This document shows positions 7,540 through 16,929 of a stretch of DNA of 64,000 nucleotides, piece after piece. A program made the translations under genes and the position numbers. The DNA is taken from the NCBI RefSeq assembly GCF_040654195.1, contig NZ_JBFAHM010000013.1, forward strand, positions 124,001 to 188,000. Direction: 5' to 3'. The first letter of the stretch is position 1. Every line of letters begins with the position of its first letter. The notes under the pieces are model-generated. The model searched no databases. It worked only from the letters and a program-made list of their open reading frames with translations, and was not told where the DNA came from. This DNA comes from Hamadaea sp013361475. Its GTDB lineage: Bacteria; Actinomycetota; Actinomycetes; Mycobacteriales; Micromonosporaceae.

Positions 7540-10500
7540 GAGAAACCTCCATCACCGCGGCGTCTACGTCGCGACCGGCGGCTTCGGCGGCCCGCATGAC
7601 TTCCAGTACCTTCTTGTAGTCCCGGGGGATCACCGCGGTGAACCGGGTCAGCGCCGCATCCCAGTCGGCCAGCAGCTTCTCGGCCACCGTCGACCCGGTC
7701 TCGGCGTAGTAACGCTCCACCACCTCACGCAAGGCCGCGGCGGCCGAATCCGTCACCGGGTCGAGGTCGACGAGATCCCGGTTGACCAGGTCGGTGTCCA
7801 GATCGAGCAGGTACGCCTGCCCGCCGCTCATGCCGGCGGCGAAGTTGCGCCCGGTCGGGCCGAGCACGACGACGGTGCCGCCGGTCATGTACTCGCAGCC
7901 GTGGTCGCCGATGCCCTCCACGACGGCGGTCGCGCCGGAGTTGCGTACGGCGAACCGCTGCCCGGCCTGCCCGCGCAGGAACACTTCGCCCGAGGTCGCG
8001 CCGTAGAGCACGGTGTTGCCCGCGATGACGTTGGCCTCGGCGGCGAACGGCGCCGACGAGTGCGGCCGGACGATCAGGCGACCGCCGGACAGGCCCTTGC
8101 CGACGTAGTCGTTGGCGTCGCCGAGCAGCCGCAGCGTCACACCCCGGGGAACGAAGGCGCCGAACGACTGCCCGGCCGTGCCGACGAGGGTGAAGTCGAT
8201 CGTGCCGTCGGGCAGCCCCTTGCCCCGGTACCGCCGGACCACCTCGCCGCCCAGCATCGCACCGACACTGCGGTGCTCGTTGCGTACGGGGACCGTCGCC
8301 GCGACCGGCGAGCCGGTGGCGAGCGCCGGGGCGGCCAGCTCCAGCAGCCGGTTGTCGAGCGACTTGTGCAGCTCGTGGTCCTGGTCACGGGTCTTGCGGA
8401 GCGCCGAGCCCACCGGCAGCGTCGGCTGGTGGAGGACGGCGGTCAGGTCGAGACCGTGCCCCTTCCAGTGGTCCACCGCCGGGGCGAAGTTCAGCAGGTC
8501 GACCCGGCCGACGGCCTCGTCGATGCTGCGCAGCCCCAGGGCGGCCAGGTATTCACGCACCTCCTGGGCCAGGAACAGGAAGAAGTTCTCGACGAACTCG
8601 GGCTTGCCGGTGAACCGCTCCCGCAGCCGCGGGTTCTGCGTCGCGATGCCGACCGGGCAGGTGTCCAGGTGGCAGACGCGCATCATCACACAGCCCGCGA
8701 CGATCAGCGGCGCGGTCGCGAAGCCGAACTCCTCCGCGCCGAGCAGCGCGGCGACGACCACGTCGCGACCGGTCTTCAGCTGGCCGTCGACCTGCACCGT
8801 CACCCGGTCGCGCAGCCCGTTCAGGAGCAGCGTCTGCTGGGTCTCGGCGAGGCCCAGCTCCCACGGCGTACCAGCGTGTTTGAGGCTGTTGAGGGGCGAG
8901 GCGCCGGTGCCGCCGTCGTGGCCCGAGATGAGGATGACGTCGGCCTTGAGCTTCGCGACACCCGCGGCGACCGTGCCGACGCCGCTCTCGCTGACCAGCT
9001 TGACGTGGACGCGCGAGGCCGGGTTGACGCTCTTGAGGTCGAAGACGAGCTGCGCGAGGTCTTCGATCGAGTAGATGTCGTGGTGCGGCGGCGGCGAGAT
9101 CAGCCCGACACCCGCGGTGGCGTGCCGGGTCTTGGCGATCCACGGCCAGACCTTGTTGCCGGGCAGCTGACCGCCCTCGCCGGGCTTGGCTCCCTGCGCC
9201 ATCTTGATCTGCAGGTCGTCCGCGTTCACCAGGTATTCGGTGGTCACACCGAACCGGCCGGAGGCGATCTGCTTGACCGACGACCGCCGGGCCGGGTCGT
9301 AGAGCCGCTCGACGTCCTCGCCGCCCTCGCCCGTGTTCGACTTCGCGCCGAGGTTGTTCATCGCGATGGCGAGCGTCTCGTGCGCCTCGGCCGAGATCGA
9401 GCCGTAGCTCATCGCGCCGGTGGCGAACCGCTTCACGATCGCCTCGACCGGCTCGACCTCCTCGACCGGGATCGGCTGCCGCTCGGCGAAGGCGAACAGC
9501 CCGCGCAACGAGCCGCCTTGAGTCGCGAGCTCGTCCACTTTGCGGGTGTAGTCACGGAAGACGTTTTCTTGCTTCGAGCGGGTGGCATGTTGAAGTAAGA
9601 ACACGGTCTCCGGGTTGAACAGGTGCAGCTCACCCTCGCGCCGCCACTGATACTCGCCGCCCACCTCCAGTCGGCGATGCGCCCGCTCCGCGACATTCAC
9701 GGGCTGAGCCGACTGGGGCCGCCCTGCAAGCGAGGGCGGCCAGGCGACCGAGTGGCGAGCCGCCACCTCCGCGTGGATCTCGGCGAGCCCGATGCCGCCG
9801 ATCTTCGACGACGTGCTGGTGAAATACCGCTCGACCAACCGGGGATCCAGGCCGACCGCCTCGAAGACCTGGGCGCCGCAGTAGGACGACACCGTCGAGA
9901 TGCCCATCTTCGACATGATCTTCTGGACGCCCTTGCCGAGCGCCTTGACGTAGTTGCGGATCGCCTTCTCCGGCGTGACGCCGGGCAGCGCACCCTCGCG
10001 GATCAGGTCCTCCGCGCTCTCGAACGCGAGGTACGGGTTGACCGCCGCCGCGCCGTACCCGATGAGCACCGCGGCGTGGTGGACCTCGCGGCAGTCGCCC
10101 GACTCGATGATCAACGCGACCTGCGTACGCGTCTGCTCCCGGATCAGGTGCTGATGCACGGCCGCCGTGAGCAGCAGCGACGGGATGGGTGCGAGATCGG
10201 CGGTGGAGTCCCGGTCGGACAGCACCAGGATGCGTACGCCGTCCTCGATCGCCTCCGAGACGTGGCGGCAGATCTCGGTCAGCCGCGCCTTGAGCCCGGC
10301 CGCGCCGTCGCGCAGCGGATAGAGGCCGGACACCCGGACGGCCTTGTAGCCCGGCATGTCCCCGTCCTCGTCGATGGACAGGATCTTGGCCAGCTCGTCG
10401 TTGTCGATGACCGGGAACGGCAGCACGATCTGGCGGCAGCTCGCCGGGCCCGGGTCCAGCAGGTTGCCCTCCGGCCCGATGGTGCCGGCCAGGCTGGTCA

Positions 10501-12133
10501 CCATCTCCTCCCGGATGGCGTCCAGCGGCGGGTTCGTCACCTGCGCGAAGAGCTGGTGGAAGTAGTCGTAGAGCAGCCGCGGACGGGTCGACAGCGGCGA
10601 GATGGGGGTGTCGGTGCCCATCGAGCCCAGCGGCTCGGCGCCGGCCCGCGCCATCGGCCCGATCAGGATCTTCAGCTCCTCCTCGGTATAGCCGAAGGTC
10701 TGCTGACGCCGCTGCACGGAGTCGTGCGTGTAGACGATGTGCTCCCGCTCGGGCAGCGACTCGAGGTGGATCAGGCCGCCGTGCAGCCAGTCGGCGTACG
10801 GGGCGGCGGCGGCCAGCTCGCTCTTGATCTCCTCGTCGCCGATGATGCGCCCGGCGGCGGTGTCGACCAGGAACATCCGGCCCGGCTGCACCCGGCCCTT
10901 GGCGACCACCGTCGCCGGGTCGAGGTCGAGCATGCCGGACTCGCTGCCCAGCACGACCAGGCCGTCACTGGTCAGCGACCAGCGGCCGGGCCGCAGGCCG
11001 TTGCGGTCGAGCACCGAGCCGACCACGGTGCCGTCGCAGAACGCGACGTCGGCCGGGCCGTCCCACGGCTCCATCAAGCTGGCGTGGAACTGGTAGAACG
11101 CCTTCCGGGCAGCGCCTTCGGGAGTGGCCGCGAGCGTCGCGTCGTTCTCCCACGCCTCCGGGATCATCATCAGCACGGCGTGCGGCAGGCTGCGCCCGGT
11201 CAGGTGCAGCAGCTCCAGCACCTCGTCGAAGTTCGCCGAGTCCGAGCCGTCGGGCGTGCAGATCGGGAACAGGCGCTTGATGTTGCCGGGCACCAGCGGG
11301 CTGGCCAGGAGCGACTCCCGGGCCTGCATCCAGTTCTTGTTGCCCCGGATGGTGTTGATCTCGCCGTTGTGCGCGATGAACCGGTACGGGTGCGCCAGCG
11401 GCCAGCTCGGGAAGGTGTTCGTCGAGAACCGCGAGTGCACCAGGGCGATCGCGCTGATCACGCGCTCGTCGGCGAGGTCGGGGAAGAACGTGGTCAGCTG
11501 CTCCGGGGTGAGCATGCCCTTGTAGACCACCGTCCGGCCGGACAGCGACGGGAAGTACAACGGAACGCCGCGCTCGCGGGTCTCCCGCTCGGTCTGCTTG
11601 CGCACGCAGTACGCGACGCGCTCCAGCTCCAGCCCGTCCAGCGGCCGGTTCGGGGCGGCGAGGCTGTGCGCCTTCAGGAATACCTGCCGGATCCGGGGAC
11701 GGGCCCGCTCGGCGGTCGCGCCCAGGCCCCTCGGGCGTACCGGGACGTCGCGCCAGCCGATGATCTCCGCGCCCTCGACGAGGGCGTACTTCTCCAGCAC
11801 GGTGAGCGCACGCGCCTCGTCCGCGCCGTTGGTCGGGAGGAAGACGAGACCGGTGACGTACTGCCCGGCCGGCGGCAGCTCGAACGCCGCGCCCTCGTCG
11901 GCCAGCACCGCCCGGTAGAACTCGTCCGGGATCTGGATCATGATCCCGGCGCCGTCCCCCGTCTCCGGCTCGGCGCCGCGGGCTCCTCGATGATCCAGCC
12001 GGCACAACGCGGCCAGTCCCTTGGCCACGACGTCGTGTGCGCGGCGGCCGTGGAGGTCGGCCACGAAGGCGACGCCGCAAGCGTCCTTCTCGTGGGCCGG
12101 ATCGTAAAGGCCCTGGGGGTACGGGTATGCCAC
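7532..12133 (-). CDS. gltB: Glutamate synthase, large (alpha) subunit
   Basis: The large subunit (1533 aa, normal length) hydrolyses glutamine at its N-terminal amidotransferase domain and makes glutamate at the FMN domain. The N-terminus reads MAYPYPQGLYDPAHEKDACG, so Cys19 becomes the catalytic nucleophile after removal of an 18-residue propeptide. The FMN/synthase domain includes SGHDGGTGASPLNSLKHAG. The 3Fe-4S cluster cysteines are in CVMMRVCHLDTCPVG. The C-terminal glucan-synthase-like helix domain has repeats such as GGTVVVLGPTGRNFAAGMSG. The GTG start at 12133 has GGAGG about 5 bases upstream. It forms an operon with gltD. Confidence 0.98.
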   Translation of the reverse strand: MAYPYPQGLYDPAHEKDACGVAFVADLHGRRAHDVVAKGLAALCRLDHRGARGAEPETGDGAGIMIQIPDEFYRAVLADEGAAFELPPAGQYVTGLVFLPTNGADEARALTVLEKYALVEGAEIIGWRDVPVRPRGLGATAERARPRIRQVFLKAHSLAAPNRPLDGLELERVAYCVRKQTERETRERGVPLYFPSLSGRTVVYKGMLTPEQLTTFFPDLADERVISAIALVHSRFSTNTFPSWPLAHPYRFIAHNGEINTIRGNKNWMQARESLLASPLVPGNIKRLFPICTPDGSDSANFDEVLELLHLTGRSLPHAVLMMIPEAWENDATLAATPEGAARKAFYQFHASLMEPWDGPADVAFCDGTVVGSVLDRNGLRPGRWSLTSDGLVVLGSESGMLDLDPATVVAKGRVQPGRMFLVDTAAGRIIGDEEIKSELAAAAPYADWLHGGLIHLESLPEREHIVYTHDSVQRRQQTFGYTEEELKILIGPMARAGAEPLGSMGTDTPISPLSTRPRLLYDYFHQLFAQVTNPPLDAIREEMVTSLAGTIGPEGNLLDPGPASCRQIVLPFPVIDNDELAKILSIDEDGDMPGYKAVRVSGLYPLRDGAAGLKARLTEICRHVSEAIEDGVRILVLSDRDSTADLAPIPSLLLTAAVHQHLIREQTRTQVALIIESGDCREVHHAAVLIGYGAAAVNPYLAFESAEDLIREGALPGVTPEKAIRNYVKALGKGVQKIMSKMGISTVSSYCGAQVFEAVGLDPRLVERYFTSTSSKIGGIGLAEIHAEVAARHSVAWPPSLAGRPQSAQPVNVAERAHRRLEVGGEYQWRREGELHLFNPETVFLLQHATRSKQENVFRDYTRKVDELATQGGSLRGLFAFAERQPIPVEEVEPVEAIVKRFATGAMSYGSISAEAHETLAIAMNNLGAKSNTGEGGEDVERLYDPARRSSVKQIASGRFGVTTEYLVNADDLQIKMAQGAKPGEGGQLPGNKVWPWIAKTRHATAGVGLISPPPHHDIYSIEDLAQLVFDLKSVNPASRVHVKLVSESGVGTVAAGVAKLKADVILISGHDGGTGASPLNSLKHAGTPWELGLAETQQTLLLNGLRDRVTVQVDGQLKTGRDVVVAALLGAEEFGFATAPLIVAGCVMMRVCHLDTCPVGIATQNPRLRERFTGKPEFVENFFLFLAQEVREYLAALGLRSIDEAVGRVDLLNFAPAVDHWKGHGLDLTAVLHQPTLPVGSALRKTRDQDHELHKSLDNRLLELAAPALATGSPVAATVPVRNEHRSVGAMLGGEVVRRYRGKGLPDGTIDFTLVGTAGQSFGAFVPRGVTLRLLGDANDYVGKGLSGGRLIVRPHSSAPFAAEANVIAGNTVLYGATSGEVFLRGQAGQRFAVRNSGATAVVEGIGDHGCEYMTGGTVVVLGPTGRNFAAGMSGGQAYLLDLDTDLVNRDLVDLDPVTDSAAAALREVVERYYAETGSTVAEKLLADWDAALTRFTAVIPRDYKKVLEVMRAAEAAGRDVDAAVMEVSRA

Positions 12134-12503
12134 ACCGGCCTCCTGTCGTCGTCGCGAGAGCTGGGTGCGTGAAACGCCGGCTCGCTCATGTGGGTCATCG
12201 GGACGACATCGGCCCTGGGGGAAGAATCCCGTTTACGTCGCCGACCGGGATCGCCGGTCCGCCGCGCGGCAAGATTGCCACCTATGGCAAGTGTTGCTCG
12301 CCCCGTACGGGGAGTGAAAGTGAGTCTACGTTAACTCCCCCGTCATTCCGCCAGACACAGATAGATCACATGTCCACAAGCTGAGATGGCGGGTATTCAC
12401 GTCTTTCGCCGAACAAATACCGTATTCCGGATTAATGTGCGATTGACGGCAGCTGTGGTGCGTCATTGCCGTCCACTGTCCAACTGGAGGAAGGCAGGAC
12501 GCG
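12134..12503. promoter_or_regulatory. Divergent intergenic region gltB / MscS-like gene with two palindromes
   Basis: This 370-base gap separates gltB from a divergent membrane-protein gene. It is less GC-rich than its surroundings. It contains an inverted repeat TTGCCA-ccta-TGGCAA (12275-12290) and, 10 bases further, a perfect 12-bp palindrome CCCCGTACGGGG (12301-12312). Either could be an operator for nitrogen-related control of gltB; I could not match them to a known regulator. A good GGAGG lies before the ATG at 12504. No open reading frame or RNA gene is evident. Confidence 0.5.
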
Positions 12504-13283
12504 ATGGGGAGCATCATCCGCGCCGGTGCACCGCTGAGCGGCGTCGCCGGGGCTGCGAACGACATCTCCGACACCTTGCAGAACTGGCTGGCGACGGTCG
12601 GCAACGCGGCGCTCAAGTGCATCGTGTTCCTGATCATCTTCTTCGTCGGCTGGCTGATCGCCCGCGCGGTGGACTCCGCGGTGAGCCGGTTGCTGGCCAA
12701 GGTCGGCTTCGACCGGCTGGCCGAACGGACCGGGCTGCGCCGATGGACCGGCCGGTACGCGCCCAGCGCGCTCGTCGGCCGCATCGTGCGCTACATCATC
12801 CTGCTGATCACGCTGCAACTCGCCTTCGGCGTCTTCGGGCCGAACGCGATCAGTGATCTGATCGACGCGATCATCGCGTGGATCCCGCGCCTCATCGTGG
12901 CCTGTGTGATCCTGGTCGTCGCGATCGCCATCGCGGGCGCGGTCTTCGACATCATCCGCAATGCCCTGTCGCAGTTCTCCTACGGCAAGGGCCTCGGCCG
13001 GGCGGCGCAGATCGCGATCATCGTCCTCGGCGCGATCGCCGCGCTCAACCAGATCGGCGTCGCGACCACCGTCACGATGCCGGTGCTCGTCACGATTTTG
13101 GCCACAATCGGCGGCATCCTGATCGTGGGCGTCGGCGGCGGTCTCATCCAGCCCATGCGGGAACGCTGGGAGCGGATGCTCACCAAGGGGGAAGCCGAGA
13201 TGACGAAGGTCTCGACGCACCTCAAGGGAGAGCCCCCGGCGCCGGGCGCCGACGCCACCCGCCCGCTCCCACCCACCACCTGA
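12504..13283 (+). CDS. MscS-type conserved TM-helix membrane protein
   Basis: This 259-residue membrane protein has about five hydrophobic helices: IVFLIIFFVGWLIARAV (about 39-55), IVRYIILLITLQLAFG, LIVACVILVVAIAIAGAVF, AAQIAIIVLGAIAAL and TILATIGGILIVGVGGG. The helices with flanking VDSAVSRLLAKVGFDRLAER and VFDIIRNALSQFSYGKGLGR fit the tandem conserved TM-helix repeat found in mechanosensitive-channel-like proteins of actinobacteria. The beta domain of MscS is missing, and the C-terminus is short and polar. It may be an osmotic membrane protein, but gating is not shown. GGAGG is 13 bases before the ATG. Confidence 0.7.
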   Translation: MGSIIRAGAPLSGVAGAANDISDTLQNWLATVGNAALKCIVFLIIFFVGWLIARAVDSAVSRLLAKVGFDRLAERTGLRRWTGRYAPSALVGRIVRYIILLITLQLAFGVFGPNAISDLIDAIIAWIPRLIVACVILVVAIAIAGAVFDIIRNALSQFSYGKGLGRAAQIAIIVLGAIAALNQIGVATTVTMPVLVTILATIGGILIVGVGGGLIQPMRERWERMLTKGEAEMTKVSTHLKGEPPAPGADATRPLPPTT

Positions 13284-13321
13284 CCCAGTACGCGTGATCG
13301 GCCCGCTGCCCAGCGGATCGG
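13284..13321. terminator. Candidate terminator hairpin between convergent genes
   Basis: The 38 bases between the convergent MscS-like and FAD monooxygenase genes contain CCGCT-gccc-AGCGG (13303-13316), flanked by outer TGATC and GGTCA arms that extend the dyad imperfectly. The position fits a shared terminator. There is no T tract. Confidence 0.4.
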
Positions 13322-14530
13322 TCAGTTGGGCGGGAACCAGTTGGCGGCCTCGGCCCGGGCGCGATCGAGCACCCGGGTCGACAGCACGCCGAACGCGGCG
13401 TCCCGAGCCCGGGTGCCGATGCGGCCGCGGGGAGCGAGCACGGCGCCGACCCGCTTGGTCTGCCGGGCCACCGCCGCCGACCGCGGCACCCGGGCCTTCG
13501 AGTACGCGGTCACGGCGGCCCGCAGGCCGTCACCGGGTTGCGTCTGGTTGGCCAAGGACACCAGCGTCGCCACATCCTCGAAGGCCAGACAGGCACCCTG
13601 CGCCAGGTGGTGAGCCATGCCGTGGGCGGCGTCGCCGATGAGCGCCACGCCACCGGATCCGGCCGGCGTACCGAACTCGGTCAGCGGCGGGGTGATCTCG
13701 CGTACGTCGTGCTGGACGAGATCGTCGGGCTCGGTCGCGCCGAGCAGGTCGCCGACCGGCGCGGGCCAGCGCTCGAACCACCGTCGCAGCAGAGCCAGCT
13801 GAGTGGCCGGGGCCTCCGGCCGGGCCGCCCCGGCGACGGTGGCCTGCCAGTAGATGCCGCCTCGGGTGGACGCCCCGGCCGAACCGCGTTCGCCGAGCGA
13901 CGCCGCGAAGAACCGGTAGTCACCGCCGAGGATCTCCGTCCCCAGGGTCACGTCCGTGGTCAGATGCGGCGCTCGGTACCAGGGGATGACGGCCCGCCAG
14001 GCGGCGTACCCGCTGCTGATCACGCCGGACTCCGGCGAGACCGCACGCCGGACCGCGGACTGGACCCCGTCGGCCCCGACGAGCAGGTCGGCCTCCCACG
14101 TGGCGCGCCCGTCGGTGACGCTGGGCCGGTCCCGCGGCGTCACGCGGGCCTGGCGCACCGAGATCCCCGTACGCACGTCGACCGTCGCGGTGAGCCGCGC
14201 GATCAGCGCGTCGTGCAGGTCTTCACTGTGCACCACGACCGGCGCCGACCGGGGTGAGAGGGCCGCCGCCGCACCGGGCTGGACGAGCCAGCTGCCGTCG
14301 GCGCGCCGGATGCCGCTGGGCGGGACCGCCGTCGTGATCGAGTCGAGCCCGTCGGCGAGGCCGAGCGCACGCAGCGCCCGTACGCCGTTGGGCCACAACA
14401 GCACCGCCGCCGGATCGGCGCGCAGCCGATCATTGCGTTCCAGGAGGGTGACGCGCCACCCGTTGCGGGCCAGCGCCCCGGCGGCGGCGAGCCCGCCGAC
14501 GCCGGCTCCGACCACCACCGCCTGCCCCAT
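13322..14530 (-). CDS. FAD-dependent monooxygenase (PHBH / UbiH-like)
   Basis: This 402-residue class A flavoprotein monooxygenase has the N-terminal Rossmann motif AVVVGAGVGGLAAAGALA (about 4-21) followed by TLLERND, a middle DG-type motif VGADGVQSAVRR, and the C-terminal FAD motif ALIGDAAHGMAHHLAQGACLAFEDV. It would hydroxylate or oxidise an aromatic or polyketide-type substrate with NAD(P)H and oxygen; the substrate is unknown. The ATG at 14530 lies 6 bases after the lgt stop, so it is probably co-transcribed with lgt. This gene is not usual next to lgt and may be an accessory insertion. Confidence 0.88.
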   Translation of the reverse strand: MGQAVVVGAGVGGLAAAGALARNGWRVTLLERNDRLRADPAAVLLWPNGVRALRALGLADGLDSITTAVPPSGIRRADGSWLVQPGAAAALSPRSAPVVVHSEDLHDALIARLTATVDVRTGISVRQARVTPRDRPSVTDGRATWEADLLVGADGVQSAVRRAVSPESGVISSGYAAWRAVIPWYRAPHLTTDVTLGTEILGGDYRFFAASLGERGSAGASTRGGIYWQATVAGAARPEAPATQLALLRRWFERWPAPVGDLLGATEPDDLVQHDVREITPPLTEFGTPAGSGGVALIGDAAHGMAHHLAQGACLAFEDVATLVSLANQTQPGDGLRAAVTAYSKARVPRSAAVARQTKRVGAVLAPRGRIGTRARDAAFGVLSTRVLDRARAEAANWFPPN

Positions 14531-14536
14531 GCGGAC

Positions 14537-15649
14537 TCAGCCCTTCTGCTCTTCTTCCTGCTTCGCGTCCTGTTCCTTCGCTTGCTCCGCGTCATCCGGG
14601 CTCACGGCGTCATCCGGGCTCGCGGTGTCGTCCGGGCTTTCGTCGGCTTCAGTCGCGTTCGGCGGGTCGGCCGGGGAGCCGGCGTCGGGGCGGGCGCCGG
14701 AGGCGACGAACTCGTCGTATTCGGCCTCGGTCACGACCTGGAAGCCCTTGCCACCCTCCGCTGCCGGGATCACGAACTCCTGCGGGCCCTTGCGGAGCAG
14801 GAAGAAGACGAGCGCGGCGAGGAAGACGACGGCCGAGGTCCAGACGTTGAGCCGGACGCCGAAGAAGTGGTTGGCCTCGTCGGTGCGAATCGTCTCGATG
14901 ACTCCCCGGCCCGCCGTGTAGGCCATCACGTAGAGGGCGAACGCCCGGCCGCGGCCGAACTTGAACCGGCGGTCGGCCAGGTAGACGAAGACCGCGACGA
15001 GCAGGTTCCAGACCAGCTCGTAGAGGAAGGTGGGCTGGTAGAGCCCTTCCAGCAGGACCGGCTTGCCGTCCGGCCCCACGAGGGCGTGGCCCTGGTTGTT
15101 CGGGTCCATCTTGTGGACTTCCAGGCCCCAGGGCGCGGAGGTCGGACCGCCGTACAGCTCGTTGTTGAACCAGTTGCCGAGCCGGCCGATCGCCTGCCCG
15201 ACCGGCAGACCCACCGCCATCGCGTCGGCGACCAGGGGCAGCGGCAGACCCATCTGCTTGCAGGCCAGCCAGGCGCCGAGGGCGCCGAGCGCGATCGCGC
15301 CCCAGATGCCGAGGCCGCCCTCCCAGATGTAGAGCGCCTTGATGGGCTCGCCGCCCTCCCCGAAGTACGCCTCCGGCGAGGTGATCACGTGATAGATCCG
15401 GCCGCCGATGATGCCGAACGGGACGGCGTAGACCGCGATGTCGAGAATCGCCCAGCGCGGGGCGCCCCGGCGGCGCATCCGGTAGTCGGAGATGACCGCG
15501 GCGGCGATGATGCCGACGATGATGCAGAGCGCGTAGGCCCGGATCGGGATCGGCCCGACCTTCCACACGGCGACGGAAGGGCTCGGGATCGACGCCAGCA
15601 CCTGACTTGACAGGCTCTGGGTCAGCTCAGCGGCGAGGTTCACGGGCAC
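14537..15649 (-). CDS. lgt: Prolipoprotein diacylglyceryl transferase
   Basis: This integral membrane enzyme moves diacylglycerol from phosphatidylglycerol to the lipobox cysteine of prolipoproteins. Family marks are IIGGRIYHVI, GRLGNWFNNELYGGPTS (the Lgt signature with its Arg and Asn), and about seven hydrophobic helices up to residue 270. At 370 aa it is longer than the usual 260-300. The extra C-terminal stretch (about 300-370) is acidic and repetitive, with SPDDTASPDDAVSPDDAEQ and then a Glu/Gln/Lys tail, and is probably cytoplasmic and disordered. The GTG at 15649 is the start. The XylF lipoprotein in this window is a likely substrate. Confidence 0.96.
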   Translation of the reverse strand: MPVNLAAELTQSLSSQVLASIPSPSVAVWKVGPIPIRAYALCIIVGIIAAAVISDYRMRRRGAPRWAILDIAVYAVPFGIIGGRIYHVITSPEAYFGEGGEPIKALYIWEGGLGIWGAIALGALGAWLACKQMGLPLPLVADAMAVGLPVGQAIGRLGNWFNNELYGGPTSAPWGLEVHKMDPNNQGHALVGPDGKPVLLEGLYQPTFLYELVWNLLVAVFVYLADRRFKFGRGRAFALYVMAYTAGRGVIETIRTDEANHFFGVRLNVWTSAVVFLAALVFFLLRKGPQEFVIPAAEGGKGFQVVTEAEYDEFVASGARPDAGSPADPPNATEADESPDDTASPDDAVSPDDAEQAKEQDAKQEEEQKG

Positions 15650-15718
15650 ACACGCTACCGTCCGTGCGCCGAAATACCTAGCGGCTGTCAGCGGCCGGAA
15701 ACTCCATGATCAACGCGC

Positions 15719-16408
15719 TCAGAGTTGCTCGAAGCGCAACTCGCGCAGGAAGCAGTCCCTCGGTTGGCCCACCGCGAACAGGACGCAGTCGGCCACCGAC
15801 GCCGCGGTCAACGGCGAACCCGCCGTCCGCGGGCCGTCCTGCACGAAATCGGGCGGGAACAACGAGATGACCCGAATCCCCTCGGGGCGCAGCCGATGGG
15901 ACAGGATGTCGGCGTACCCGGCCTGGGCATGCTTGGCCGCGTAGAACGCGGGATGCGCCGTCGATCGGTGGTTGCCCGGCTCCCCGGCACTGGACACGAT
16001 GTTCACGACGTCCGGCCGCGCCGACCGCCGAAGCAACGGCAGCAGCCTCTCGGTGAGCAGGATGGTCCCGGTCACCGCCCCTTGCACGGTGTCGGCGACG
16101 AGGTCGTCGGCGGCCGGCCCCTGCAGATACGCCGCCCCGTTGTTGATCAGGACGTCGACGTGCTCGGTCTGATCCGCCACCGCCTGGGCGAACTCGGCGA
16201 CCGACGCCGGCCGGGCCAGATCACAGGCGTACGCCGACGCCGTGCCCGCCGACTCCCACTCGATCGCGCGGACAGCCTCCTTCGCCGCCGCCTCGTCGCG
16301 GGCGGAGACGAACACGTGCGCACCCCGTCGTGCGAACTCCCCCGCGAGTCGTAGCCCCAGGCCGCGGCCACCCCCGGTGACCACCACCCGCATCCCCTCG
16401 AACCGCAT
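15719..16408 (-). CDS. Short-chain dehydrogenase/reductase
   Basis: This 229-residue classical SDR starts MRFEGMRVVVTGGGRGLGLRLA (cofactor motif TGxxxGxG). It has CDLA for the adenine-pocket Asp, VLINNGAAY (NNxG), VNIVSSAG with the catalytic Ser region, and FYAAKHA as the YxxxK pair. It oxidises or reduces an unknown alcohol or ketone with NAD(P)(H). I use the ATG at 16408 because the preceding in-frame codons would precede the conserved first strand by too much. It lies 33 bases after the flavodoxin-like gene on the same strand, so they may be co-transcribed. Confidence 0.85.
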   Translation of the reverse strand: MRFEGMRVVVTGGGRGLGLRLAGEFARRGAHVFVSARDEAAAKEAVRAIEWESAGTASAYACDLARPASVAEFAQAVADQTEHVDVLINNGAAYLQGPAADDLVADTVQGAVTGTILLTERLLPLLRRSARPDVVNIVSSAGEPGNHRSTAHPAFYAAKHAQAGYADILSHRLRPEGIRVISLFPPDFVQDGPRTAGSPLTAASVADCVLFAVGQPRDCFLRELRFEQL

Positions 16409-16441
16409 GGGCCGATCACACCACTTCAAGTGCGGTTGAGG

Positions 16442-16900
16442 TCAAGCTCGTTCACTCGCGGCGTACGCCGTGACCGCGCCGAGATCCCACAACGCCTCCC
16501 GGTCGGCCGGGCCGGGCGCTCCCACGATCGCGACCGGTTCCCGCGTACGCACCCAGGACATCCCGCCCGCGATCGTCTCGACCGCCCGCACCGCTCCGGC
16601 GGTGTCGTTGTTCCCGTGCACATAGAGCCCGTACGCCAGCCCGGCGGTGTCGGTGAGGCACGGGTAGTAGACGGTGTCGAAGAAGTGCTTGAGCGCGCCC
16701 GACATGTACCCGATGTTCGCCGGAGTGCCGAGCAGCACCGCGTCGGCGGCCAGCACATCGGGAACGGTCGCGGCGAGCGCCGGCCGGGTCACCACCTCGA
16801 CCCCCTCGATCTCGTCCGTACGCGCACCGCCCAGCACGGATTCGAGCATCTCCTGCAGGACGGGCGAGGTCGTGTGGTGCACGACGAGCAGACGGGCCAC
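16442..16900 (-). CDS. Flavodoxin-like NAD(P)H-dependent reductase family protein
   Basis: This 152-residue protein has a flavodoxin fold. It starts VARLLVVHHTTSPVLQEML (the phosphate-binding loop region, with TTSP). In the middle are AVLLGTPANIGYMSGALKHFFD and YGLYVHGNNDTAGAV, the FMN-contacting loops of WrbA-like and NADPH-dependent FMN reductase-like proteins. It probably binds FMN and acts as a quinone or flavin reductase. The GTG at 16900 is chosen because it begins the first beta strand; longer in-frame starts would add basic residues not expected. It is upstream of the SDR gene on the same strand. Confidence 0.75.
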   Translation of the reverse strand: MARLLVVHHTTSPVLQEMLESVLGGARTDEIEGVEVVTRPALAATVPDVLAADAVLLGTPANIGYMSGALKHFFDTVYYPCLTDTAGLAYGLYVHGNNDTAGAVRAVETIAGGMSWVRTREPVAIVGAPGPADREALWDLGAVTAYAASERA

Positions 16901-16929
16901 GCCCTCAGCCTGCCATCTCGCCCGCCGCT

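Noticed and set aside
9623..12172. Long open frame (849 codons) antisense to gltB, and a similar one at 7526-9598
   Set aside because: They lie opposite a complete, well-conserved gltB. Long antisense frames are expected in high-GC DNA. They show no ribosome site or family motifs.
12134..12503. Riboswitch or small RNA gene before gltB or the MscS-like gene
   Set aside because: I see only short dyads and no recognisable glutamine or glycine riboswitch core. A covariance search would be needed to exclude it.
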